A model generated the notes under the pieces. That model was not told the DNA's origin, made no database searches, and was given only the letters and a program-made list of their open reading frames with translations. Source: Petrosia ficiformis (taxonomy: Eukaryota; Porifera; Demospongiae; Haplosclerida; Petrosiidae). Taken from it: a stretch of DNA of 64,000 nucleotides. Positions 1 through 19,907 of this stretch are shown piece after piece (the stretch's first letter is position 1; each line of letters opens with the position of its first letter). Made by a program: the position numbers and the translations under genes. The stretch lies in contig OX345650.1 of NCBI GenBank assembly GCA_947044365.1, positions 1,411,173 to 1,475,172 of the forward strand, written 5' to 3'.

Positions 1-75
1 CCTATGCCTAGCAGATGGATCCCAAAACATTAATTGAAAGTTAAACAGTGCTACTATATACTGACTGACCTTTAC

Positions 76-9440
<9,365 letters not shown>

Positions 9441-9442
9441 TT

Positions 9443-9448
9443 TTTATT
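9443..9448 (-). promoter_or_regulatory. AATAAA poly(A) signal, probably of GTPase-A
   Basis: On the minus strand AATAAA begins 54 nt after the GTPase-A stop codon and ends two bases before the proposed USP19 start ATG (9440-9438). A cleavage site 10-30 nt downstream would fall inside the first USP19 exon. No other AATAAA lies between the two genes. Confidence 0.5.
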
Positions 9449-9501
9449 TGGAGGTGTGGCAATTAATCAAAAAAAATTAAAAAAATACATATGTCATTCA
9501 A

Positions 9502-12500
9502 TCATCTATTTCTGTTAGTAAATTCTTCCATGTCTAAATTATACTTGAGTTTTTCTTCTATCAAGTGTTTCTGATGAGCTAGTAGACAGTGTAGCTTGTT
9601 CCTAATTGTCACATGTTTGCTCTGAAGTGCAGAAACGTCTTCCTGTATCTGAATAGTTAGATACAAACAATAAATTCGAATGCAATGATGGTAGTGGGTA
9701 GTGGTGAGCGATACCAGTAATTACCATTTCGATACGATACTGAGTAGTTTGGGAATCAGTATTAATGGTATCAAGTACTATACCAATACTTGATAATGTA
9801 TATCCACATACTGCATGGGTTAGATAAACATCAAAAATGTGGAAGCACTATGAAAATGTATGTGTTAAATGGGTGTGTCTGACTAAAATAGAGGCGTAGA
9901 CTAGTATCAGGTTATTTTTTAAAGAATATTGATACCTGAGAGGAAGAGGTTGGTATCTGATATTGATATTTTGGTATCGCCCACCACTAGTACCGAGTTC
10001 ATAGTCACCATGACATGCATGCATATTAGTACCTCTGTATATCTTTTCCACAACAATGGAAGTATATTACTTTCAAATTCTTTCAGTGTATTTAACACAT
10101 GACTGCAATACGCATCAAAATAGCACTGTTTGGATATGAGACAATAAATACTGCATAAATAAATAGTACAATCATTATAGTATGACTATATGCATGTATA
10201 TGTGATATATGTTTATGAATGTTGTGTATATATGTATATATGTATGTTGTGTATATATGTATTACCTTCACAATTAGAGGTTTTATATTCACAGGAAGAT
10301 ATTGTTCACATTCTGTGAGGCAGTTATTCTTTTGCAAAATATGACTCATTACTGACTCAATATCAGCCTCACTGTAATAAATGATAGTTATGACATAATA
10401 ACATACGTAGGTATATATAGTCCCAACAGTCTTATAGTCCAATGCTCGAAATAACGTCTACTGATGTCCCATTTTCCAGACATTTCACCTTTTTATCCAG
10501 AGGAAATTGCATTTGAGTAAACAAATTGTCTGATTAGTTATAAGAATAACACAAAATAAGTACAGTTAGTCAAGAGCTGTCATGGCCTAGTGGGTTACTT
10601 CTATATCTCATAACCCACTAATGGATATAGTGTTGGTTTTCTGGACAAAATTCACAATTTGCTAGTCAAATATAGTTCTGTGCAGATGTTTCTGCTGGAC
10701 ACTTTCAAAAACTATTTCGAGCACTGAATTCAGTAATCATCAGAGTCCTATCCATTTTAAAACCTACGTCAATTCGTGATTCCACTTTGAAGACTTGATG
10801 TGTACTAGTTTGATCTTGACCCAGTTTTTCAAACGAGCCCACCAAGTAAGTTTCAGCTCCCTTCATTAATGATAATCAGAATAGTATTATAGTGACAAAA
10901 TTAATATTTCAATAAACTAAAGACGAGGTTTAGTTTTACAGATATGAATCAAAATTTAATACTTCCTTCAGTTTGAGTATCAGATTTTAGTATTGACAAA
11001 GCTCTTACTCACCTAATGGTCGTCATTTCTTTTAGTTGCAGGAGATTCAATGGCTTCTTTCCAAGACAATCTTGGCATTTTGGCAGTGAATACTCTTTAA
11101 AAATGATCATATAATAATGAAACAGCACTTATAGGTGTGTTATAACATACAAATATAATTTATATTTGAGCAAATCAAAAATTTGAAATGTAGTATTCTC
11201 TAGATCATAGAATACCATGTATTCAGGTATATATTACGAAAGCAGGGTGGGAGATAAGCCTACAACATCTGGTGAGCAATTTCATCATCAGTGCTCACCA
11301 CAGTATAACTAGCATGCATTGTCATGTCAAAATCTGGTGCTCCTTAAGCTAATTTTGGTGCTCAAATGAGCACTGGAACACTGTTATTTCCCACTCTGAT
11401 AGAAAGCATCATTCTTGAAAAGATTCTACGTTATGTTTCACGTGACATTGATTGTGAATCTACTCATTTTATCCTCTAAGACTTTACCTGAATCCGACAA
11501 AGTACATTTTGTAGATCCATCGGTTGTAATATTCAGAAACTTATCAGCCAACGTGCATAATTCTGTCTTGACAGCACCAAATCCCTCAAGTGGTATAGAT
11601 GCCTGAGTTTCTTGAAACGTTACCGTCTCAAGATATCTGTTGAGTTCCTTCTCAAGTGAAGTTATGAAGTTATTAAAATCTAAATAAGAATATACACATA
11701 CATATAGTGCTATTCCAGACACCCTTGGGACAATTATGTGCTGAATACAGGGGTGTCCTCATTTCAGGAGTGAATTTATATATAATATGGAACGTTTATA
11801 AGTGTCCTTAATGCAGGGGTGCCCTCATTTCAGGGTGTCCTCAATACAGAGGGGTTTCACTGTACATACATACACTCAATGTTGAACTAATAATTATAAA
11901 TTACATTAAATAGTAAGAAAATTACAGATCAAGCACATGACTATACGAAACGAGTCAATGTTCATGGTGTATACTTCATACAAGAAAACGTGATGCTAAA
12001 ATGTTTAATCACTTGTAAACCTGTCCAAATACAAGAATTGATCAATGCTATTCCTTCAGTTTATGAGTGAGGGTAGTATACATACTAAAGTCTGTTCACA
12101 TTCACAATGTCCTCAATATTAGGATGTGATGACTTTATATGTAATATAGTGTATAGTTTAATGTCATAAGGTTAATACATGATTATACTGTAACTCGATA
12201 ATGAAGCAATGGATTGAAATTTGGCATACACAAAAAGGAACGGGAAGGATAATTATATGAAAATTGTGCAGGTGAAGAGATTGTTGGTTTTTCTAAACTA
12301 AAGTTATGAACATTTTTCTGAGGACAAGGTGAACGTGAATGACCTTTAATATAACAAAGAATTAATAAGTAAACAGCTTATTTTGAATAAGAAGCCTGAA
12401 GACATGGAACTGAGGTCACTGTAATTTCAATAATTATAATACATACTTACTGATGCACCAGATCAGTAATCATTATCAGTCACTATCATTTCGAGTATCG

Positions 12501-15500
12501 GTATTGGGTATTTCCAAAAGATGTAACTGATATTGTATAAATTCACTAATAATGTCATTGCTTGTGATTATAGCATCATTAATTGCTTTTATGATACTCA
12601 TAACTATTGAGAAAATGATTGAAAGAGTCAGAAACTAGAAGGTAGGCACAATATCGTTTTGGTATCAGTTATCACTACATATCTAAAGTAATTATCAGTT
12701 TATAGGAATAGTGGTAACATATCTTATCAGTGCATCACTAGTACAAAAGGATGGTTTAATAATTGCATCCAGAAGTCTTTTGTTGAAGTCAATGTTCTTA
12801 CCATGATTAAAATGCAACAGAATATAACCTCTTGGTTTCTCTTGATCAACTGTTAAAGAATCATCATCTTCTTCAATGTCGTCTTTCTTATCCCCAATTT
12901 CAACACCCAGAAAATCATCTTCTTCAAAAAATTCAGCACAGAATGGTTCCCCATGACACAATGGGCAGATATGAGTTCCGGGGTTTTTGCAATTTTTTAA
13001 ACAATTGTCTTTGAAAGTTTCAAGATGCTGTTGTGCAGTTTCAATGATGAACTTACAAGGTTTCTGTTAAACGATTTAGATAATGTCTTATGTTTTTGTA
13101 TTGATGTGTAAGTGTGTGTGTGTGTGTGTCTGTGTATGTATGCATGTGTGTGTGTGTGTGGGTGTGTGTGTGTGTGTGTGTCTGCGTGTGTCTGTGTGTG
13201 TTTGTGTGTGTCTGTTTATGTATGCGTGTGTGCTGTGTGTGTGTGTGTGTGTGTACATTTGTCTGTATGTGCAATATGTCCAACTTTACTCACTATAATG
13301 TCATTCTGATATGCATCTTGAAGGTTTTTCTCAACCTCTGAGTCAGGCATAGTCTGCTGTTGAATAAAACGCAACTTTTCACAAATTGGTTCCATTGCAT
13401 TGATCATACTTTCCAACTCAATCTCTTTTTCTATGTACGTGTATATGTAATTATATATTCACTTTAATGATACAAACTGTGTAACCCTTATCCTACCATT
13501 CAATGTGGTCCCGCTGATACTGTACGATTTATAACATGTCTTTATGCAGTTTTCTAGACAGTGTTTGGTATCAGAAATCAACCCGGTCATGAAAAGTTTT
13601 TTTCCATTACTAGCAAGAGTGCTTATCCTATTAAAATAAACAGCTATATATTAACAATACGCAATGTACTGTAACCCTCCACCTACGTGACAATGACTTG
13701 GTGCTCTTTAGTTAACTAAACTATAACTAGTCTACTGTAATAACTATAACAAAAATTGGACACTTTTATTTAGTTAACTAAAATTATAACCATTTTAGAA
13801 AGCCTAATGTTAATTAAACTATAACTAAACTAAAATAGTGATAAACAAGTCATACTATAACTAGCATTAATGAAACTGTGGGGTAATATGAGCATTGTAT
13901 GTGTCTGTGTGTACTGTACTATACTTCACTAATTTACTATACTGTGAGTTCAGTACTATGAAACTGTGCAGTAATGTGAGGTCTGTGTGTACTATACTAT
14001 ACTTCACTAATTTACTAAACTGTGAGTTCAGTACTATGCATTAATGAAACTGTGCAGTAATGTGAGGTCTGTGTGTACTGTACTATACTTCACTAATTTA
14101 CTAAACTGTGAGTTCAGTACTATGCATTAATGAAACTGTGCAGTAATGTGAGGTCTGTGTGTACTGTACTATAACTAAATTAAAACTTACCATTTCTCAA
14201 TACTAAGTATTCCACTCACATTCTCAATCAAGTCTCTGGCGTTCATTGAAGATTTTGTATCCGATGCCCTCTGATATCTTTTTCTCCATAACTCTATTTC
14301 ATCATCATAAACATCACCTTCTTTGACTCTAACATACCAAGCCCAAAGTCCAACACAAGGGATAATGTACTGGTGTGATAATGGCTCTGATAAATGTCTA
14401 CCGACTTCAGTGACAACTCGCTCTAAACTGAAAACCTCTTTTGATACACTTGATGTTACTTTAGGCTCAAATGACCTGTCAAACTGATTTGCTAAAATCA
14501 ACAAGCGGCCATCTTTAAAGATTTCTGATTGAAAAGAGAAGCATACACTACATGTGGTAAACAGTACAGTTTTAGTAACTATTATGCCTTTTAGTAAGAC
14601 ATTGTAACTTTAAAACTATAAGTAAATTACAGGTCTGCTGCAACTATAACTAAAATGACAATCAGTCAATAATGGGTACCAGAGTGTTTGATAATGTTTG
14701 AACCTTGGGCCAAATTGGCTCAAAAATTGTTAGTGTGTGTGCCATTGAGAATACATCTTGAGCCAATTAGCTAAAAGTTAATGCTGTTACTGACAATATA
14801 ATCATAATTAACTGCGCCACTGGCCCGAAGAGAGAACTGTGCAGTGCCAAATAAGAACCTTTTTGGGCCAATGGTGCGCCATATGAGCTTATCAAAAACA
14901 CTGATGCTATATGCATTGTATTCACTAACCTGGATCCTTGCTTTGTAATATATCAAGTTCTTTGATATCCGTACAGTTCCCCAGTCTATTGTAATCCAGT
15001 ACATATATATAGGCTGAGCTCAAATGCAAAGCATTCATAGAATATTCCATAATATCATCATTCCACTCTTCAAGACCAGGTGTATCCTCAATAACAAATT
15101 CCAAATCTCCAGTTGCATTTGACAGAGATGGAACACAAGCCAAAATATGATGAGGGACTATTTCCTATATGTTAGTTCATGTAATATTATGATGAGCAAA
15201 TGTGCTTACAAATATACTAACGGTTTTATTTTCTCGAACATCTTTGTTGAGTCTTTCGAGCTCTTCAACAATTTTCGATGTTCCAATTAAAGATTCTCTG
15301 CGTTCATTTTTTGTGAGTTTAGGACAATTCTGAGAGATTACAAGGAACTAAAAAAATAAATCATTTTTAGTAGTACCTCTTTCTGTGTACAAATTCCTCG
15401 ATCGTTAAGACAAATTCCCTGATGAATAGAGCGATCATGGGAAACACCAATAACTACAGATGTTTCGGGAGGAGTCGCAGTCGGAAATAACCTTGATGTA

Positions 15501-16469
15501 AGTGATAATTACTAAAAAAACTTAAATAATAATTTCTTACTCAGATCGAGTGACAGCATTAAGAATAGTACTTTTGCCCGACTTGATGAGACCAAATACT
15601 CCGATATTCACTTTGTTCTTTGCTAGCTTCTCTTGTGTTCGTTTGATTTTTAATGATAATATAGGACATTTATATTCCTTGTTGAACTCATCTAGTTCGT
15701 CTAATATAATCTAGAATTCAATTAATAGTTATAATATTATTAACTAAAGTACTATAAATTATAGCATTCAATGCATATATTGTTTATTAATTTTACTGAA
15801 TTAAGGCTTGTTCCCATGATGACGCAAAACCTTGCAGCGTCAACGCATCGCATTGTAAACAAGATTTGCTTCCTTCAAAGCTGTCAGATGCATCGCAATG
15901 CAATAGGAGGATAGGATCTGATTCTATCTTTGCATTAGCTGCATTGCATTTAACCAATAATTATGATGCATAAGGCTATATAAACCCTTAGTCTGAATTC
16001 TTAGTTTTGTTATTATTCGAAGTTATAATTTGAAACAGATTTTGTATAAAACTTTGAGTTTACTAACTATAGCCATGCATTCTAATTACAAATACAACAC
16101 TAAAAAGATACAATACTCTCTACTGATAATACATATGACACACAAAGTCACAGTTGATTGTGAACATACCTCAATTGCATTTACATTTTCCCAATCATTC
16201 ATTTTCTGATATTCCTCATCAAACTGATCATTGACATCTTTTTTCAGCAAGATTTTTATACCTTAAAAAGAAATCTTTTTAAATAATCAATAATTGATCT
16301 AATGAGAAGTTCTTCAAAGATATCGTCAAGAGAGACAATAATGATATTCTAGCAAAAGGTTTATGACGTTTTGTCAGTATATATTGGTCTTACCTTCATT
16401 CATCTGTTTGAGTTTTTTGTTAAGATCTTCAGTATTTAATCTCACAGCGGCTATCATATCACATGCCAT
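9502..16469 (-). CDS. Dynamin-superfamily-like GTPase, paralogue A
   Basis: Predicted large GTPase of 790 aa; cellular role unknown. Exons: 16394-16469, 16170-16261, 15541-15710, 15377-15491, 15222-15329, 14930-15164, 14191-14524, 13497-13627, 13294-13430, 12802-13063, 11488-11679, 11013-11094, 10768-10860, 10266-10371, 10033-10125, 9502-9648 (sum 2373 nt, phases close, stop TGA). P-loop GLIKSGKST (residues ~96-104), G2-like PPETSVV, and G3 DTPG (~214-217) place it with dynamin-like proteins; the rest looks helical and charged, with a CxxC motif (ICPLCHGEPFC) and an acidic stretch in exon 10. No PH domain or proline-rich tail is seen. It has no counterpart of exon 8 of the paralogue at 38982-48422, so the G4 region is missing; a transposon lies in that intron. 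The exon holding the start could begin upstream (its frame is open to the acceptor at ~16482), so the N-terminus may be longer. Family level call only. Confidence 0.85.
9699..9989. mobile_element. Inverted-repeat MITE with TAGTGGTG ends
   Basis: Ends TAGTGGTGAGCGATACCA and TGGTATCGCCCACCACTA are inverted copies; the flanks share 5 of 8 bases (GTAGTGGG, GTACCGAG). In the last GTPase-A intron. Confidence 0.65.
11243..11398. mobile_element. hAT-like MITE, CAGGGTGGGA family
   Basis: 156 bp with ends CAGGGTGGGAGATAA and TTATTTCCCACTCTG; the same length as the copy at 53728-53883, which has a perfect 8-bp target duplication. Here the flanks match at 5 of 8. In a GTPase-A intron. Confidence 0.8.
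12086..12348. mobile_element. MITE, TAAAGTCTGTTCAC family, full copy
   Basis: 263 bp with TAAAGTCTGTTCACATTCA at the left and its inverted form CGTGAATGACCTTTA at the right; lies in the intron between GTPase-A exons at 11488 and 12802. Confidence 0.75.
13105..13255. repeat. TG-rich microsatellite in a GTPase-A intron
   Basis: Interrupted (TG)n with GTATGCATG and TGTCTGTG variants fills most of the intron between exons 12802-13063 and 13294-13430. Confidence 0.9.
13866..14172. repeat. Tandem ~88-bp repeat in a GTPase-A intron
   Basis: Three to four copies of a unit with AATGAAACTGTGCAGTAATG, GAGGTCTGTGTGTACT and CTGTGAGTTCAGTACTATGC. The adjacent 13680-13860 stretch holds TTAGTTAACTAAA-type repeat sequence also found near 44000-44370, 45710-45900, 51175 and 53320-53590. 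Confidence 0.85.
14680..14903. mobile_element. hAT-like MITE, CAGTGTTTTTGATAAG family (copy A)
   Basis: 224 bp, the same length as the copy at 24313. It lies in the GTPase-A intron between exons 14930-15164 and 14191-14524, which is where the paralogue has its extra exon 8. Ends CAGAGTGTTTGATAA and CTTATCAAAAACACTG. Confidence 0.85.
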
Positions 16470-16482
16470 GGGTGGCTTTGAA

Positions 16483-17455
16483 CTGAAGAATACATGAAGG
16501 ATAAAATGATATTCATACTAACTGTGTATTAATTATTCATTTTGATATTGTATATACATATAATATTATATTCATATATTATATATTCTGATATGATGAA
16601 AGATCAAAGTAAACCACAGGTTTATAAATCAGATATAGCACCCTGTGGTCATATAAAACCTGCCGTCGACACAGACTACAAGATAACAATGCTTTCATTC
16701 TCCAAAGTGAAGAAAGAAACGTAGGAGAAGCAACAGACATCAACAAAGGTTTTGTCTTTCGGGAACTATATTAGATATAATTATAACATGCTATATCAAA
16801 TTTATAATCACCTCGTGCTCGGTGATTATAAATCTGATATAGCACTGGTAGGCGTGTTATAATGTATACATATATTCCAATACCGAAAGACTTCAAAGTA
16901 CCCATACATTTTATAAATCAGATGTAAAACCAGCCACATTAGGAGAAACTACACACAGCTACAGTAGTTTTGTCTTTTGGAAAATATATTCATTATAACA
17001 TGCCTATTCATGTTATAACAGATCGCAGTCGGTGATTATAAATCCGATATAGCTTGTAGGTGTGTTATAACATATACTTACATAATATTAGAAATATTAC
17101 GTAATATACAAATATATTATGTGTCCAATATAGCCAGCCATTTTAGGCTAGGCATTTTTCAAAATATACCTTTTTTTAATACTTACCAACTGGTATGAAA
17201 TTAAGTATATTTGTAGCTTGTGTAACAGGTTTGGGGGTTGTCACTTCATATAAGTGTAATGACTTATTGGATTTCAGAAAAGAACAATCCTAGAATGAAT
17301 GTGGTGCTTTTTATATTTACAAGATTAGAGACAATAGTATGAATATTTACAAACCAGAGACCATTAGATGCATAATTGTTCTAGAAATCAGGGTTGCTAC
17401 AAAAGGAGTCACAAAGGTATATGTTGTATGTTAGGTGTTAATGCTGTTCTCACTC
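16483..17455. other. Intergenic stretch upstream of GTPase-A with duplicated sequence
   Basis: Two related blocks (about 16620-16860 and 16905-17070) share TATAAATC(A/C)GATATAGC and GTGTTATAA. An open minus-strand stretch at 17182-17293, bounded by splice-like sites, could be an upstream exon but does not fit in phase. No gene called. Confidence 0.5.
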
Positions 17456-18600
17456 AATCATGAAATTATTGTAATTCTGTGGTTTGTATAATTATTATAC
17501 TATTTTGAATAAGTACAATACTATCCTTATGAAGTGACGACCAAAGTTTTTAGACACAAAGGCAACAGACAATCATGAAATTATTGTATTCTGTGGTTTG
17601 TATAATTATTATACTATTTTGAATAAGTACAATACTATCGTTATGAAGTGACGACCAAAGTGTTTAGACACAAAGGCAACAGACAATCATGAAATTATTG
17701 TATTCTGTGGTTTGTATAATTATTATACTATTTTGAATAAGTACAATACTATCCTTATGAAGTGACGACCAAAGTGTTTAGACACAAAGGCAACAGACAA
17801 TCATGAAATTATTGTATTCTGTGGTTTGTATAATTATTATACTATTTTGAATAAGTACAATACTATCCTTATGAAGTGACGACCAAAGTTTTTAGACACA
17901 AAGGCAACAGACAATCATGAAATTATTGTATTCTGTGGTTTGTATAATTATTATACTATTTTGAATAAGTACAATACTATCGTTATGAAGTGACGACCAA
18001 AGTGTTTAGACACAAAGGCAACAGACAATCATGAAATTATTGTATTCTGTGGTTTGTATAATTATTATACTATTTTGAATAAGTACAATACTATCCTTAT
18101 GAAGTGACGACCAAAGTGTTTAGACACAAAGGCAACAGACAATCATGAAATTATTGTATTCTGTGGTTTGTATAATTATTATACTATTTTGAATAAGTAC
18201 AATACTATCCTTATGAAGTGACGACCAAAGTGTTTAGACACAAAGGCAACAGACAATCATGAAATTATTGTATTCTGTGGTTTGTATAATTTTTATACTA
18301 TTTTGAATAAGTACAATACTATCCTTATGAAGTGACGACCAAAGTGTTTAGACACAAAGGCAACAGACAATCATGAAATTATTGTATTCTGTGGTTTGTA
18401 TAATTATTATACTATTTTGAATAAGTACAATACTATCCTTATGAAGTGACGACCAAAGTGTTTAGACACAAAGGCAACAGACAATCATGAAATTATTGTA
18501 TTCTGTGGTTTGTATAATTATTATACTATTTTGAATAAGTACAATACTATCCTTATGAAGTGACGACCAAAGTGTTTAGACACAAAGGCAACAGACAATC
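17456..18600. repeat. 114-bp satellite, ten copies, with a higher-order pattern
   Basis: Head-to-tail 114-bp units (ACAATCATGAAATTATTG start, CACAAAGGCAACAG end) with no spacers. Variant bases (CCTTATG or CGTTATG; GTTTTT or GTGTTT) recur in the order of three units, at least twice, so a 342-bp block was duplicated. Between GTPase-A and TUSC2. Confidence 0.95.
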
Positions 18601-18700
18601 ACGAAATCAATTATAGAGACAAATGTTAACAGTAAATGCAGTTCCTGAATTATGTATACATAATTTAGATTGACACAATAATTATCATGAGATGTTCCAG

Positions 18701-19039
18701 TGATTCCTCTAGTCTGGCGGTGCCACCCACTTTGCATACGAGGAAGTGGTCTGGGGAAACTAGCATTACTCACTCGTACACGCTGGAATGTAGGCTCGGT
18801 TTAAAGGAGTAGTCTACCAAGTGGCTGACAAGTATGTAAAGGTGCGGCTTTCATTGTGTAATCACGTGTGAATAGAAGCGAGTACGTTATCAAGGCGTGT
18901 CCTTAGAGGAGGTCACTGAATACTGCAATCTGATTGGGCTGCACTGTACGTTGCAGCATGTACAAGTGAGTGATGCTAGTTTCCCCAGACCACTTCCTCG
19001 TATTGCAAAGTGGGCGGCACCGCCAGACTATGATTCCTC
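18701..19039. mobile_element. Foldback element with ~70-bp inverted ends and a 9-bp target duplication
   Basis: Element 18710-19030 (321 bp) starts TAGTCTGGCGGTGCC and ends in the inverted copy GGCACCGCCAGACTA; the inverted arms extend about 70 bp. It is flanked on both sides by TGATTCCTC (18701-18709, 19031-19039). Long inverted ends plus a 9-bp duplication are typical of Mutator-like elements. No transposase ORF, so non-autonomous. Confidence 0.9.
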
Positions 19040-19907
19040 CAAATACAATTTTGCAATTTATGGTTACAATGATTCCACACTAATTAAGTGACAAACTGAT
19101 TATTGCATTTCAATAGTTTGAAATGAAACATTTACCAGCAGTGGTAGGAAACAGCCAGTCATGCAGGACATTGTTCGATAAATCTAGTGAATGTTTGGTA
19201 AATTGAAATTGATCTGTATACAAAGTATATGGGGAGCAGGGCAACAAGAGTGGTGAAATTGGTCAAAATGTCTGGCTGTTGGCTCAATGTTTTCATACCC
19301 CTGTACGCCAGATGTTTCTTTTATAACTGATAGGAATACATTAGAGGGTGCTATACTCCTCTAAAAGAGCGTCAAGAAGAATGCAAATAAATGATGACAT
19401 TAAAATGGCAAGACTGATAATTATATAAATAAAATTGGATGATATGTTAATTAAACATCCAAATATTTACATTAAGATTATTATCTTTGAAATGAACAAG
19501 GAATATATATATATAATAATAATAATTTATTACATAATTCAGTGCTTATGTTTGAAACACAAGTCTGAGTGATAGTTAATAATATTGAAAATTGTTACCT
19601 GTTATTAGTTGCCATAAATCAGTAATCAGCTAAACACAATGACCTTTCTTTTCACTTCCTCATGGGTGTGTCCAGGTTAGCCACAGAAAATACTACTAAC
19701 TATACATGCACACAACAACACAGTTCATGCTTATCATACCAGAGCTTTAAAAACTATATTTAATGAACTGTTTTATTTTACTATTAAATGAACTGAAGAA
19801 AACTTGCATTACTTAAAAAATTGTATTGAGTTGTTGATCCCATATACATAATCAAGTATATTATTGACTAACATAGAGATAAATAATAATTTATATAGTA
19901 CATTCTT

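Noticed and set aside
17182..17293. Possible first exon of GTPase-A (minus), open and bounded by splice-like sites
   Set aside because: Its only open frame ends in phase 1, while the next exon needs phase 2, so it cannot join directly; it has no ATG either.
17456..18600. Regular array that might suggest a CRISPR locus
   Set aside because: Units are 114 bp, head to tail with no spacers, in a eukaryotic window without cas genes; it is a satellite. The same applies to the 50-bp array at 4863-5370.
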